In this document: positions 29,929-38,999 of the stretch, piece by piece
How positions within the stretch are numbered: position 1 is the first letter of the stretch
Layout of the letters: each line of letters starts with the position of its first letter
Assembly: GCF_002335445.1 (NCBI RefSeq)
Contig: NZ_BDME01000002.1
Location: 1-64,000 of the forward strand
Direction: 5' to 3'
Length of the DNA: 64,000 nucleotides
Origin: Lebetimonas natsushimae
GTDB lineage: Bacteria; Campylobacterota; Campylobacteria; Campylobacterales; Nautiliaceae
The notes under the pieces: model-generated
The model's input: the letters and a program-made list of their open reading frames with translations, nothing else
Told to the model about the DNA's origin: nothing
Databases searched by the model: none
Translations under genes and position numbers: made by a program

Positions 29929-32526
29929 TTAAAGGATTGTAAGGTTTAGCATATGTTTAACTTCTTCTTCTGGCATTTTATGGAAGTATAGATAATTGTA
30001 AACTTTATCTTCTTTTCCGGCAAGTTTTCTTTCATAAATTTCTTTATATTCTTCCGGAGTTGGGATTCTGCCAAGCAGTGCAATTACAGCGGCAAGTTCT
30101 GCACTTCCGAGATAAACTTTAGCACCTTTACCCATTCTGTTGTCAAAGTTTCTTGTAGAAGTTGAGAATACATTTGCATAATCTCTTACTCTTGCCTGGT
30201 TACCCATACATAAACTACATCCAGGAATTTCTATTCTTGCACCTGCCTGACCGAATACGGCGTAATATCCTTCTTCTGTAAGTTTTTCTTTATCCATTTT
30301 GGTAGGAGGTGCAATCCAGAGTCTAACAGGTACCTGTCCTTCACCTCTAAGTATTTCTGCAGCCGCTCTGTAGTGACCTATATTTGTCATACAGCTTCCG
30401 ATAAATACCTCATCGATTTTATGCGGTCTTTTTTCATCTGCCAATACTTCAGAAATTGTTGCCACATCATCAGGGTCATTTGGACATGCCACGATTGGCT
30501 CGGTGATTTCATTTAAGTCAATTTCAATTACAGCCGCATATTCGGCATTTTCATCACGTCTAAGAAGTTTAGGATTTTCAAGCCATTCTTTCATTTTGTC
30601 AATTCTTCTTTGAAGTGTTCTTTTATCTTCATATCCGGCTTCAATCATAGCTTCAAGCATTTTGATGTTTGATTTAAGATATTCTGCAACCTGCTCTTCG
30701 CTTACATCTACAGTACATGCCGCAGCACTTCTTTCAGCTGATGCGTCGGCAAGTTCAAATGCCTGTTCAATTGTTAGGTTTCTAATAATATCACCTTCAA
30801 TTTCTAAAATTCTTCCGTTAAATACATTCTTTTTGTTTTTCTTCTCAACTGTAAGCAAGCCTTGTTTAATTGCAAAGTATGGAATTGCATTTACCAAGTC
30901 TCTTAAAGTAATTCCAGGTTGAAGCTCTCCTTTAAATCTAACAAGTACACTCTCAGGTACATTAAGCGGCATTGAACCTGTTACTGCTGCAAATGCAACG
31001 AGTCCGCTACCTGCAGGAAAACTTATACCCATTGGAAATCTTGTATGGCTATCCCCTCCGGTTCCAAGGGTATCCGGCAGTATCATTCTGTTTAGCCAGG
31101 AATGTATAACACCATCACCTGGTCTTAGAGCTACACCGCCTCTGCTTGTAATAAATGCCGGAAGTGTGTGGTGAAGTTCCACATCTGCAGGTTTTGGATA
31201 AGCCGCTGTATGACAGAAAGTTTGAAGTACTAAATCGGCATTAAATCCAAGGGCTGCAAGTTCTTTTATCTCATCTCTTGTCATTGCCCCTGTTGTATCC
31301 TGGCTACCTACAGTTGTGGCGGTAGGTTCTACATACATACCAGGTCTAACACCTTCCATTCCGCAGGCTTTTCCGATAATTTTTTGAGCAAGAGTATATC
31401 CTACTCCTTCTTTTCCTTCTGGCTGTTCCGGTCTTATGAAAATATCACTTTCCGGTTCCATTCCAAGAGATTCTCTTGCTTTTTTTGTAAGATTTTTACC
31501 GATAATTAACGGAACCCTACCACCTGCTCTTACTTCATCTGGAAGTGTGTTTGGTTTTAGTTTGAATTCGCTTACAACTTCTCCGTTTTTAAGAATTTTT
31601 CCTTCATATGGTCTGATTTCAATTTCATCACCTGTTTCAAGACTGCTGACATCTGCGCCTTCAATAGGCATTGCTCCGGAATCTTCAAGTGTGTTAAAGA
31701 AAATAGGAGCAATAACGCTTCCTATTACAATACCGCCCCTTCTTTTATTTGGAACATATGGAATATCCTCACCGATATGCCAGATAAGAGAGTTTGCGGC
31801 AGATTTTCTACTACTTCCAGTCCCCACTACATCACCAACAAATGCAACAGGCAACCCTTTTTGTTTAAGTTCGGCAATTTTATCAAGAGCATCCGGCATT
31901 TTGGCTTTTAGCATACTTGTAGCGTGAAGTGGAATATCGCTTCTTGTAAATGCTTCACTTGCAGGAGACAAATCGTCTGTATTTGTTTCACCCGGTACTT
32001 TAAATACCACTGCTTTGATTGATTCAGGTAATGGGTTTTTAGAAGTAAACCACTGGGCATTTGCCCAAGATTCAAGTACCTCTTTTGCGTATTTGTTTCC
32101 TGCTTTTGCAAGTTCTTCCACATCATGGAATGCATCATAAACCAATAAAATATTTTTAAGCTGATTTGCAGCTTCTTTGGCAATTTCTTCATCTTTATGA
32201 GAAAGGGCGTCAATTAAAGGTTTTACATTGTATCCTCCAAGCATTGTTCCTAAGATTTCAACCGCTCTTTTTGGAGAAATTGCAGGGCTTGATGCTTTTC
32301 CCTGAACAATATCGTTTAAAAATGCAGCTTTTACATAAGCGGCATCATCAACACCCGGATTTATATGGTTTAAGAATAGATCCATTAAATATTCTTCTTC
32401 AGGAATAGGTACCATTTTTAGCAGTTCTACCAGTTCGGCAGCTTGTTTTGCTGTTAATGGAAGCGGTGGAATACCAAGTTTTGCTCTTTCCTCAGTGTGT
32501 TTTTTATATTCTTCAATAAAGCTCAT
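29929..32526 (-). CDS. acnB: Aconitate hydratase B, AcnB
   Basis: A 4Fe-4S enzyme interconverting citrate and isocitrate, and also 2-methylisocitrate, in the oxidative or reductive TCA cycle. The HEAT-like domain ([13 protein letters not shown]) is first, then the swivel domain ([19 protein letters not shown]) and the catalytic domains with the cluster cysteines in [14 protein letters not shown] and [13 protein letters not shown]. The second ATG is chosen because AAGGA is six bases upstream; the first ATG at 32532 directly abuts it. At 865 residues it is full length. It is divergent from kdsD. Confidence 0.96.
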   Translation of the reverse strand: MSFIEEYKKHTEERAKLGIPPLPLTAKQAAELVELLKMVPIPEEEYLMDLFLNHINPGVDDAAYVKAAFLNDIVQGKASSPAISPKRAVEILGTMLGGYNVKPLIDALSHKDEEIAKEAANQLKNILLVYDAFHDVEELAKAGNKYAKEVLESWANAQWFTSKNPLPESIKAVVFKVPGETNTDDLSPASEAFTRSDIPLHATSMLKAKMPDALDKIAELKQKGLPVAFVGDVVGTGSSRKSAANSLIWHIGEDIPYVPNKRRGGIVIGSVIAPIFFNTLEDSGAMPIEGADVSSLETGDEIEIRPYEGKILKNGEVVSEFKLKPNTLPDEVRAGGRVPLIIGKNLTKKARESLGMEPESDIFIRPEQPEGKEGVGYTLAQKIIGKACGMEGVRPGMYVEPTATTVGSQDTTGAMTRDEIKELAALGFNADLVLQTFCHTAAYPKPADVELHHTLPAFITSRGGVALRPGDGVIHSWLNRMILPDTLGTGGDSHTRFPMGISFPAGSGLVAFAAVTGSMPLNVPESVLVRFKGELQPGITLRDLVNAIPYFAIKQGLLTVEKKNKKNVFNGRILEIEGDIIRNLTIEQAFELADASAERSAAACTVDVSEEQVAEYLKSNIKMLEAMIEAGYEDKRTLQRRIDKMKEWLENPKLLRRDENAEYAAVIEIDLNEITEPIVACPNDPDDVATISEVLADEKRPHKIDEVFIGSCMTNIGHYRAAAEILRGEGQVPVRLWIAPPTKMDKEKLTEEGYYAVFGQAGARIEIPGCSLCMGNQARVRDYANVFSTSTRNFDNRMGKGAKVYLGSAELAAVIALLGRIPTPEEYKEIYERKLAGKEDKVYNYLYFHKMPEEEVKHMLNLTIL

Positions 32527-32656
32527 AACCATTCCTTTTTTATTGTAATTATATGCTTTTTTTACAAATTGTTACATTTTTATGCATAATAAAAAATATT
32601 AATGTGAAATATTGTAACAGATAATTTTTGATATAATTTTAATAAAAAGGAAATAA

Positions 32657-33601
32657 GTGGATTTTGAAAAAATTGCAAAAGAAGTTTTGCAGACAGAAGC
32701 AAATGAACTTTTAAATGCAGATGTAAGCGGAATAGAAAAAGCTGTTGAAATTGCCTTTAATACTAAAGGTAAAGTTATAGTTACCGGTGTGGGAAAATCA
32801 GGTCTTATTGGCGGAAAAATTGCAGCCACTCTTGCAAGTACTGGAACTCCGAGTTTTTTTATTCATCCAACAGAGGCTCTCCATGGCGACCTTGGAATGA
32901 TAGGCAAAGACGACAGTGTAATTGCCATCAGTTATTCAGGTGAGAGTGAAGAGCTTATTAAAATTTTGCCCCATATAAAAAGATTTGAAGTACCTTTAAT
33001 AGCAATGACGGGAGATAAAACTTCAACCTTAGCAAGATATGCGGATGTGGTTTTGAATATTCACGTAAATAAAGAAGCGTGTCCTCTTAATGTAGCGCCT
33101 ACCTCTTCTACAACCCTTACACTTGCTATGGGGGATGCCCTGGCGGTTTGCCTTATGAAAAAAAGAAACTTCACAAAAGAGGATTTTGCTTCTTTTCATC
33201 CGGGAGGCTCTCTTGGAAAAAGGCTTTTTATAAAAGTTAAAGATTTGATGAAAAAAGATTTTCCTGTTGCTGATGAAAAAGAGAGTTTAAAAGAAGCCAT
33301 TATTAAAATGACAGAAGGTAAACTTGGACATATTTTGTTTTTGAATAATAAAAAAGTCAAAGCGGTTTTAAGCGATGGTGATTTAAGACGTGCTATGATG
33401 AGTAATGATTTTGATTTGAATAAAAAAGCTATTGATTTTGCTACAAAAAATCCGAAAACCATAAGTGAAAATGTTCTGGCAAGTGATGCGCTTAAATTTA
33501 TGGAGGATAATAAAATTCAGCTTTTACCTGTGGTAAATGATAATAATGAAGTTGTTGGGGTTATACATATTCATCAATTGGTGGAAGCTGGGATTAAATA
33601 A
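32657..33601 (+). CDS. kdsD: Arabinose-5-phosphate isomerase, KdsD
   Basis: Isomerises ribulose-5-phosphate to arabinose-5-phosphate, the first step of Kdo synthesis for lipopolysaccharide. An N-terminal SIS domain shows VTGVGKSGLIGGKIAATLAS, FFIHPTEALHGDLGMI, SYSGESEE and FHPGGSLGKRL; two C-terminal CBS domains follow. The GTG start is preceded by AAAAGGA. A TATAAT at 32632-32637 provides the probable -10. It is the first of a rightward run through the KefB-like antiporter. Confidence 0.94.
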   Translation: MDFEKIAKEVLQTEANELLNADVSGIEKAVEIAFNTKGKVIVTGVGKSGLIGGKIAATLASTGTPSFFIHPTEALHGDLGMIGKDDSVIAISYSGESEELIKILPHIKRFEVPLIAMTGDKTSTLARYADVVLNIHVNKEACPLNVAPTSSTTLTLAMGDALAVCLMKKRNFTKEDFASFHPGGSLGKRLFIKVKDLMKKDFPVADEKESLKEAIIKMTEGKLGHILFLNNKKVKAVLSDGDLRRAMMSNDFDLNKKAIDFATKNPKTISENVLASDALKFMEDNKIQLLPVVNDNNEVVGVIHIHQLVEAGIK

Positions 33602-33624
33602 TGGATAATGGAAAATGGATAATG
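33601..33624. repeat. Short tandem-like repeat ATGGATAATG x2
   Basis: ATGGATAATG occurs at 33601-33610 and 33615-33624, just after the kdsD stop. A third copy stands alone at 41704-41713 downstream of tRNA-Asn. They are low-complexity intergenic repeats without coding capacity here. Confidence 0.7.
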
Positions 33625-33637
33625 TAAAAGGAATTAA

Positions 33638-34399
33638 ATGAGATTAAATAAATTTATAAGCCATCATACGACTTATTCAAGAAGGGAAGCCGACAGGCTT
33701 ATATTTGATGGCAGGGTTAAAGTAAATAAGCAGATTGTTACAAATCCGGCTTATGATGTAGAAGATGGTGACAGGGTTTTTGTAAATGGAAAGCCTGTTA
33801 AAAGAAGTACAAAATATACATGTATTGTATATAACAAGCCAAAAGGGGAGCTGGTTACAAAAAAAGACCCTCAGGGTAGAAAAACTATATATGATTCTCT
33901 TCCAAAAAGGTTTAAGCATTTTATTCCGGTTGGGAGGCTTGATTTTGCAACTGAGGGACTTTTGATTTTAACAGATTCGCCAAGAGTTGCAGAAGCACTT
34001 ATGAAATCGGATCTGCCAAGAGTTTACAAGCTGAGAATCAAAGGCGATATAACAGAAGAGATGATAAAAGCTATGCAGGAAGGAGTTGAGGTCGGGATAG
34101 AAGGGGCGCATAAAAATACAGATTTTAAAAAAATTACACTAAAACCTTTTATAAGTGCCCAGATAATTAAAAACTCCCCTAAATTTTCAACTTTAAAGGT
34201 TGCCATAAGTGAGGGTAAAAACAGGGAATTAAGACGTTTTTTTGCCCATTTCGGAAGAGATGTAATGGATTTAAAAAGACTCTCTTACGGATGGGTGAGT
34301 CTTAACGCCCTGCCTGTTGGAAAAACCAGGTATTTTGATAAAAAAGAGTATAAAATTTTAAAAGAATTTTTAAAAAAGGAGAGAAATGATAACGCTTAG
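33638..34399 (+). CDS. rluB: 23S rRNA pseudouridine synthase, RluB-like
   Basis: Makes a pseudouridine in helix 80 of 23S rRNA (position 2605 in E. coli numbering). The N-terminal S4 RNA-binding domain (RLNKFISHHTTYSRREADRL) is followed by the RsuA/RluB catalytic core: YNKPKGELVT, the catalytic VGRLDFATEGLLILT, and EGKNRELRRFF. It is 253 residues. The stop overlaps the YjbQ gene by 14 bases. Confidence 0.9.
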   Translation: MRLNKFISHHTTYSRREADRLIFDGRVKVNKQIVTNPAYDVEDGDRVFVNGKPVKRSTKYTCIVYNKPKGELVTKKDPQGRKTIYDSLPKRFKHFIPVGRLDFATEGLLILTDSPRVAEALMKSDLPRVYKLRIKGDITEEMIKAMQEGVEVGIEGAHKNTDFKKITLKPFISAQIIKNSPKFSTLKVAISEGKNRELRRFFAHFGRDVMDLKRLSYGWVSLNALPVGKTRYFDKKEYKILKEFLKKERNDNA

Positions 34400-34772
34400 A
34401 TTTGAAACTGACCATAAATCACAGATGATTGATATTACAAAAGAGATAAAAGAAGCCGTTATAAAAAGTGGTGTAAAAAATGGTATTGTTACAGTTTTTT
34501 GTCCTCATTCAACTGCAAATGTTGTTATCTTTGAAAAGAGCGACCCTAGTTTGAGAAGGGAACTTTTAGGAATGCTTAAAGATATTGTCCCGCATAAGGA
34601 TTATAGTCATTCAAATGCAAGAGCTCATTTAAAAGCGGCTTTTTTTAGAACAAGTCTAACACTCATTATTGAAAATGCGGATATTGTTTTAGGTGAGTGG
34701 CAAAGTGTTTTTTTAGTTGAATTTGACGGTCCAAGAGAGAGAAAGGTGTATTTAAAGGTAATTGGTGATTAG
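34386..34772 (+). CDS. YjbQ/UPF0047-family protein
   Basis: A 128-residue YjbQ-like protein with the family core VTVFCPHSTANVVIFE, HSNARAHLKAAFF and VLGEWQSVFLVEFDGPRERKVYL, whose histidines form a metal-like site. Some members show weak thiamine-phosphate synthase activity; the physiological role is unknown. It overlaps rluB at its start and the antiporter gene at its end. Confidence 0.88.
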   Translation: MITLRFETDHKSQMIDITKEIKEAVIKSGVKNGIVTVFCPHSTANVVIFEKSDPSLRRELLGMLKDIVPHKDYSHSNARAHLKAAFFRTSLTLIIENADIVLGEWQSVFLVEFDGPRERKVYLKVIGD

Positions 34773-36369
34773 TCCTATTTTAATAGTTATAGTATTACTT
34801 TTTATTGCACTTTTATTTAATATTCCTTTAGCTAAATTTAAAGTGCCTCCTATTATAGGATATATTTTCACCGGGATAATAATTACAAATTTATTTCATA
34901 TAGATCACAAGACAATAGAATTAGTTGCAGAAATCGGTATTGTATTTTTAATGTTTTTAATAGGGCTTGAATTTTCTCCTGAAAAATTAAAAAGTATGAA
35001 AAAAGAGGTTTTTTTATACGGTTTTTTGGAAATGAGTTTAGTTGGAATATTTTTTGGAGTTTTTTTTTGGATTGTTTTAGATGTGGATTTAAGGGTTTCA
35101 TTTATTTTAGGAAGTGCAATTGCACTTAGTTCTACGGCTATTATTTTAAAGCTTTTAAATGAATCCCATGAGATATCAAAGCCCTACGGTAAGTTGTCTC
35201 TTGGAATTTTACTTTTTCAGGATATTGCAGTTATTCCTATTTTAATTGCAATTTCGATTATAGTAAATAAAGACACACCGTTTTTACCCCTTGTACTTAA
35301 AACAGTTGAAGGTTTTATAGGTCTAGGACTTTTTATTTACATTTTCGGTAAGTATATTGCCCCTTTTATAATTACACAGGCTACCAAAACAAAATCTGAT
35401 GAGATTTTTTTGGCAACTGTTTTACTTGTTGTTTTAACAGCGGCGGAAACAGCTCATTTTTTTGGTCTCAGTTATTCACTTGGTGCGTTTTTAGCGGGTA
35501 TGATTTTAAGTGAAACGAAATACAAGTATCAAATTGAGGCTGATTTGGTGCCTTTTAGGGATTTACTACTCGGGATATTTTTTGTATCAGTCGGATTGAT
35601 GGTTGATATTCATTTTGTTATTCACAATTTGTTCTCTATACTGTTAATAACCATTACGTTTATGTTATCAAAAGCTTTTTTAATTTATTTGATGTTATTT
35701 GTTTTTGTAAGGCATAAAAGGGTAGCAATAAAATCGGCTTTTATTCTCTCACAAATAGGTGAATTTGCATTTGTAATATTTGCTCTTTTAGGCAGGTACT
35801 TTTTAGTTGATGAAAGTTTGCTTCAGAAATTAATTGTTGCGACGGTTATTTCAATGATTTTAACGCCTTTTATTGTTAAATATATTTATAAAATTGCTGA
35901 TTTGTTTGATAAAAATATTCAAGGTTTTGAAGAATACGAAATAAAATCAGCTGGTGCAAACGGCCATATAATTTTGATAGGTTACGATAAAATAGGTCAG
36001 AGAATCGCAAGAAAACTTAATAATCAGTTAATTCCGTATGTAGCGATTGATAAACAGATTGAGCTTGTAAAAGAAGGGTTGAAAAAAGGTGATAATGTAA
36101 TTTTTGGAAATGCAGCTAATAAAAGGGTACTTGAGAGTTTAGATATTGAAAATGCCTGTGCCGTAATTATTACTACTCAAAACGAAGAACATACCCATAT
36201 GATTGTGGAAAATATTTTAGATATCAATCCCAATTTAAATATCATTGTTTTAAGCGATGATGAAAATGAAGTAAATTATTATAAAGAAAAAAATATTTAT
36301 GTAGTAGACAAAAGTAAGGAACTTGCGGAAAAACTTATAAGTTTAGCATTGAAATGTGAATTGAAATGA
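34765..36369 (+). CDS. KefB-type cation:proton antiporter with TrkA-N domain
   Basis: A CPA2-family membrane protein of about 534 residues. Twelve or so helices (IIGYIFTGIIITNLFHID, FLMFLIGLEFSPEKL, ALSSTAIILKLL, ILLFQDIAVIPI) are followed from about residue 395 by a TrkA-N/RCK domain (HIILIGYDKIGQRIARKL, VIFGNAANKRVLESL) that binds a nucleotide and gates transport. It probably exchanges K+ or Na+ for H+. The GTG at 34765 has AAAGG at a good spacing; a TTG just before is too close to it. Confidence 0.9.
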   Translation: MISPILIVIVLLFIALLFNIPLAKFKVPPIIGYIFTGIIITNLFHIDHKTIELVAEIGIVFLMFLIGLEFSPEKLKSMKKEVFLYGFLEMSLVGIFFGVFFWIVLDVDLRVSFILGSAIALSSTAIILKLLNESHEISKPYGKLSLGILLFQDIAVIPILIAISIIVNKDTPFLPLVLKTVEGFIGLGLFIYIFGKYIAPFIITQATKTKSDEIFLATVLLVVLTAAETAHFFGLSYSLGAFLAGMILSETKYKYQIEADLVPFRDLLLGIFFVSVGLMVDIHFVIHNLFSILLITITFMLSKAFLIYLMLFVFVRHKRVAIKSAFILSQIGEFAFVIFALLGRYFLVDESLLQKLIVATVISMILTPFIVKYIYKIADLFDKNIQGFEEYEIKSAGANGHIILIGYDKIGQRIARKLNNQLIPYVAIDKQIELVKEGLKKGDNVIFGNAANKRVLESLDIENACAVIITTQNEEHTHMIVENILDINPNLNIIVLSDDENEVNYYKEKNIYVVDKSKELAEKLISLALKCELK

Positions 36370-36376
36370 CTTTTGG

Positions 36377-36382
36377 TATAAT
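36377..36382 (+). promoter_or_regulatory. -10 element before dapD
   Basis: TATAAT in a GGTATAATTTT context lies 20 bases before the dapD ATG and just after the antiporter stop. No clear -35 is seen, as is common for the A/T-rich promoters of Campylobacterota. Confidence 0.55.
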
Positions 36383-36401
36383 TTTGCAAAAAAGGATTTA
36401 G

Positions 36402-37565
36402 ATGTTTGAAAAGTTAGTGGAAAATATAAAAGATTACAGAAAGCCGCTTGCTTTTGGAATAGCAAGGGTAGATCTCGGGCAGTTAAACCATGATAAAGTT
36501 CTGCAGGCGACATATCCTGTAATCAACTGGAATGAAAATTTTGGAAGCGCCGCCGTGTTTATCAGAAGTTTAATTGAGTGCGGGGTTGATGTTAATTTTA
36601 ACGATTCAGAGTTTGTAGCACCTATAAATAAATCTTTTGTGGACAGGGCACTTGAATTTTTTGGGGAAGATCTTATTGCTGAAGCAGTCGGCGATAAACA
36701 TAAAAATATTCAGGTTTTAAAAGTATTAAAAGATATTTTTGAAGAAGAACTTTATGATAATTATAGAATCTGCTTTTTATTTGAAGATGCCGCTCCAAAA
36801 TCAGTAGAATCAGTTTATTTAAAATTATATGCTTTATCTACTAGAAAAGTACCTCTTAGAAGTATTAATTTAAATGGAGCTTTTGGAGTGTTACACAATG
36901 TAGCGTGGGTAGGCAATGTTCCAATTGAACTTGAATATTTAAAAGCTCATGAAATTGAAATGAAACTTAGAGATTCTTTTCCTGAAATTGAGTATGTTGA
37001 TAAATTTCCAAGATACCTCTCTCATATCATTCCAGAAGAAAATATAAGAATCCTTGATACAAGTAAAGTCAGATTCGGTGCTCAGATTGCACCAGGCACT
37101 ACTGTGATGCCGGGAGCTAGTTATATTAATTTTAATGCTGGAACCGAGGGACCTGTAATGGTTGAGGGTAGAATCAGCTCATCCGCAGTGGTGAAAGAAG
37201 GTGCAGATGTTGGCGGAGGTGCGAGTATTTTGGGAGTGCTTAGCGGAACTAACGGAAATCCTATTACAATCGGTAGAAATACACTGCTTGGCGCCAATTC
37301 GGTAACTGGAATACCTCTGGGGGATGGATGTATAGTTGATGCGGGAATTGCAGTACTTGAGGGTACAAAAATCTGGATTAGCGAAGATGAGTTTAATAAA
37401 ATAAAAGAGGTAAATCCAAGCTGGAATGCGGAATATAAAGAATATTTTAAAGGTTTGGAGTTAGCCGGGCTTAATGGAATTCATTACAGATTTGATACAA
37501 CTAAAGGTAAAATGGTGGCGTTTAGAAGCAGAAGGGAAGTAAAACTTAATGAGGAATTGCACTGA
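36402..37565 (+). CDS. dapD: Tetrahydrodipicolinate N-succinyltransferase, DapD
   Basis: Catalyses succinylation of tetrahydrodipicolinate in lysine and meso-diaminopimelate synthesis. At 387 residues it is the long form found in Campylobacterota, with an extended N-terminal domain. The C-terminal half is a left-handed beta-helix: PGTTVMPGASYINFNAGTEG, MVEGRISSSAVVKEGADVGG and GRNTLLGANSVTGIPLGDG. The start ATG is preceded by AAAAGGA. Confidence 0.92.
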   Translation: MFEKLVENIKDYRKPLAFGIARVDLGQLNHDKVLQATYPVINWNENFGSAAVFIRSLIECGVDVNFNDSEFVAPINKSFVDRALEFFGEDLIAEAVGDKHKNIQVLKVLKDIFEEELYDNYRICFLFEDAAPKSVESVYLKLYALSTRKVPLRSINLNGAFGVLHNVAWVGNVPIELEYLKAHEIEMKLRDSFPEIEYVDKFPRYLSHIIPEENIRILDTSKVRFGAQIAPGTTVMPGASYINFNAGTEGPVMVEGRISSSAVVKEGADVGGGASILGVLSGTNGNPITIGRNTLLGANSVTGIPLGDGCIVDAGIAVLEGTKIWISEDEFNKIKEVNPSWNAEYKEYFKGLELAGLNGIHYRFDTTKGKMVAFRSRREVKLNEELH

Positions 37566-37613
37566 TTCCTTTTTTTAAGGAAAAAATAAAATTTAAATAA
37601 ATTAAATTTTTGA

Positions 37614-37619
37614 TATAAT
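37614..37619 (+). promoter_or_regulatory. -10 element before rpmB
   Basis: TATAAT in the extended TTGATATAATTT context, 31 bases before the rpmB start codon. It is followed by the ribosome site AAAAAGGA. Confidence 0.6.
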
Positions 37620-37650
37620 TTCAAACTCAAATAAAGAAAAAGGATATTAA

Positions 37651-37836
37651 ATGGCAAGAAAATGCGAAATTTGTGGAAAAGGTCCTCAATTTGGAAACAG
37701 AGTGAGCCATTCAAATAGAAAAACAAGACATAAATTTAATCCAAATATTCAAAACGTTAGAATTAAGATCAACGGTGTATCAAGAAGAATCAGAATTTGT
37801 ACAAGTTGTCTTAGAAATTTAAAGAAATCAGTATAA
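37651..37836 (+). CDS. rpmB: 50S ribosomal protein L28
   Basis: A 61-residue L28. The N terminus ARKCEICGKGPQFGNRVSHS has the zinc-ribbon pair CEIC, and the C-terminal RICTSCLRNL supplies the other CTSC pair, so this is the four-cysteine zinc-binding form. SNRKTRHKFNPNIQ is the typical L28 core. It is transcribed alone from its own -10 element and ends at a strong hairpin terminator. Confidence 0.96.
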   Translation: MARKCEICGKGPQFGNRVSHSNRKTRHKFNPNIQNVRIKINGVSRRIRICTSCLRNLKKSV

Positions 37837-37841
37837 ATTTT

Positions 37842-37861
37842 CCCCAATTTATGGGGTTTTT
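37842..37861 (+). terminator. Terminator between rpmB and the K+ channel gene
   Basis: CCCCA (37842-37846) pairs with TGGGG (37852-37856) over a five-base loop, followed by TTTTT. The last T touches the ATG of the potassium-channel gene at 37862, so the GGGG of the stem is also the only purine run near that start. Confidence 0.75.
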
Positions 37862-38989
37862 ATGACTTTTAAGGGAAAATTATCTAAATTTTTTCATTGG
37901 GAAATTTCCAGAAAACCCGAAGTTGACTTATCTTCTGAAATCTGGTCTGAATTAAAACCGTTCAGAGCTCCCCTTATTCTTACTATTTTAATCGAATTGT
38001 TTGGTACGCTTGGTTATATATTTATTGATCATTTTTCTTTAATGGATGCTATTTATCAAACAGGCATTACTTTTACAACTGTCGGTTTTGGTGAAATTGC
38101 TCCGATTTCTCCTATGGGAAGACTTTTTACTATATTTTTGATTGTCGCCGGATTTGCTGTGTTTTCTTATGCAGTGGGAATTTTGGTTGATGTAATTAAT
38201 AAAGGGCGTCTTTTATCGCTACTTAAGGAGAATAGAATGCTTTATAAAATTGCAAGACTTAAAAACCATTATGTTGTATGTTTTCATAATGAATATACAA
38301 TGGATTTGACAAAAGAACTTAGACGCGCCCATATTCCGTTTGTGGTAATTGACAATAATGAAAATTTGGAAGAAATTGCAAAAAAATATAAATATCCTTT
38401 TTTCGTAAAGGGCGACCCTCATACAACACTCGCACTTAAAAAAGCCTCCTTAAGTAGTGCAAAAGGCGTAATATCTCTGTCTAAAAATGTAGCAGACAAT
38501 ATTGCATTAATCAGTAGTGTAAAACTTTATGAAAAAGAACTTAACCGTCATCCTTATTATATTCTTTCAGTCGCCCAAACAGAAGAAGATATTGAAAAAC
38601 TAACAAAACTTGGGGCTCATGAAGTTTTATCCCCTAACAAATTAGTTGCCAAAAGAATGACTGCAATTGCAGTAAAACCTGATGTAAAGAATATTTTGGA
38701 AGAGTTTGTATATTCAACAGACACCCCGCTTGATTTGGAAGAAATTACTGTTAGTAAGAAATCTTGGGTGGCGTACAAAAAGTTAAAAGATACTCATTTA
38801 AGAGAACTTTTTAATGTAAGTGTTATTGGTGTCCAGGAAGCAAGTGGAAAATTTATACCTATTCCAAAAGGTGAATATATATTAAAGCCAGGAGACAAAT
38901 TATTAGTAGTCGGTACTTCAAAAGATATGCCAAAAGCAAGATTTGTGATAAGAAGTACTAAAAAACCAAAAAATATAGATTTTATTTAA
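37862..38989 (+). CDS. Potassium channel with RCK (TrkA) domain
   Basis: A 375-residue ligand-gated K+ channel subunit. Two membrane helices (about residues 36-57 and 90-110) flank the pore loop with the selectivity filter TVGFGE at 73-78. A TrkA-N domain (YVVCFHNEYTMDLTKELRRA, FFVKGDPHTTLALKKA) and a TrkA-C domain (KDTHLRELFNVSVIGVQE, LKPGDKLLVVGT) follow. Architecture is that of MthK/Kch channels gated by nucleotide or ions. No ordinary ribosome site is visible; the start lies directly after the rpmB terminator. Confidence 0.9.
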   Translation: MTFKGKLSKFFHWEISRKPEVDLSSEIWSELKPFRAPLILTILIELFGTLGYIFIDHFSLMDAIYQTGITFTTVGFGEIAPISPMGRLFTIFLIVAGFAVFSYAVGILVDVINKGRLLSLLKENRMLYKIARLKNHYVVCFHNEYTMDLTKELRRAHIPFVVIDNNENLEEIAKKYKYPFFVKGDPHTTLALKKASLSSAKGVISLSKNVADNIALISSVKLYEKELNRHPYYILSVAQTEEDIEKLTKLGAHEVLSPNKLVAKRMTAIAVKPDVKNILEEFVYSTDTPLDLEEITVSKKSWVAYKKLKDTHLRELFNVSVIGVQEASGKFIPIPKGEYILKPGDKLLVVGTSKDMPKARFVIRSTKKPKNIDFI

Positions 38990-38999
38990 AGGATAAATG

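Noticed and set aside
31436-31927. 163-codon open frame opposite acnB
   Set aside because: A shadow of the strongly conserved acnB coding strand; composition and hydrophobic runs are as expected from antisense reading, and no ribosome site is present.
32564-32620. Palindrome TTATGCATAA and TGTTACA/TGTAACA arms between acnB and kdsD
   Set aside because: Could be a regulator site, but the arms are 35 bases apart and match no consensus I can name; AT-rich DNA produces such palindromes by chance.
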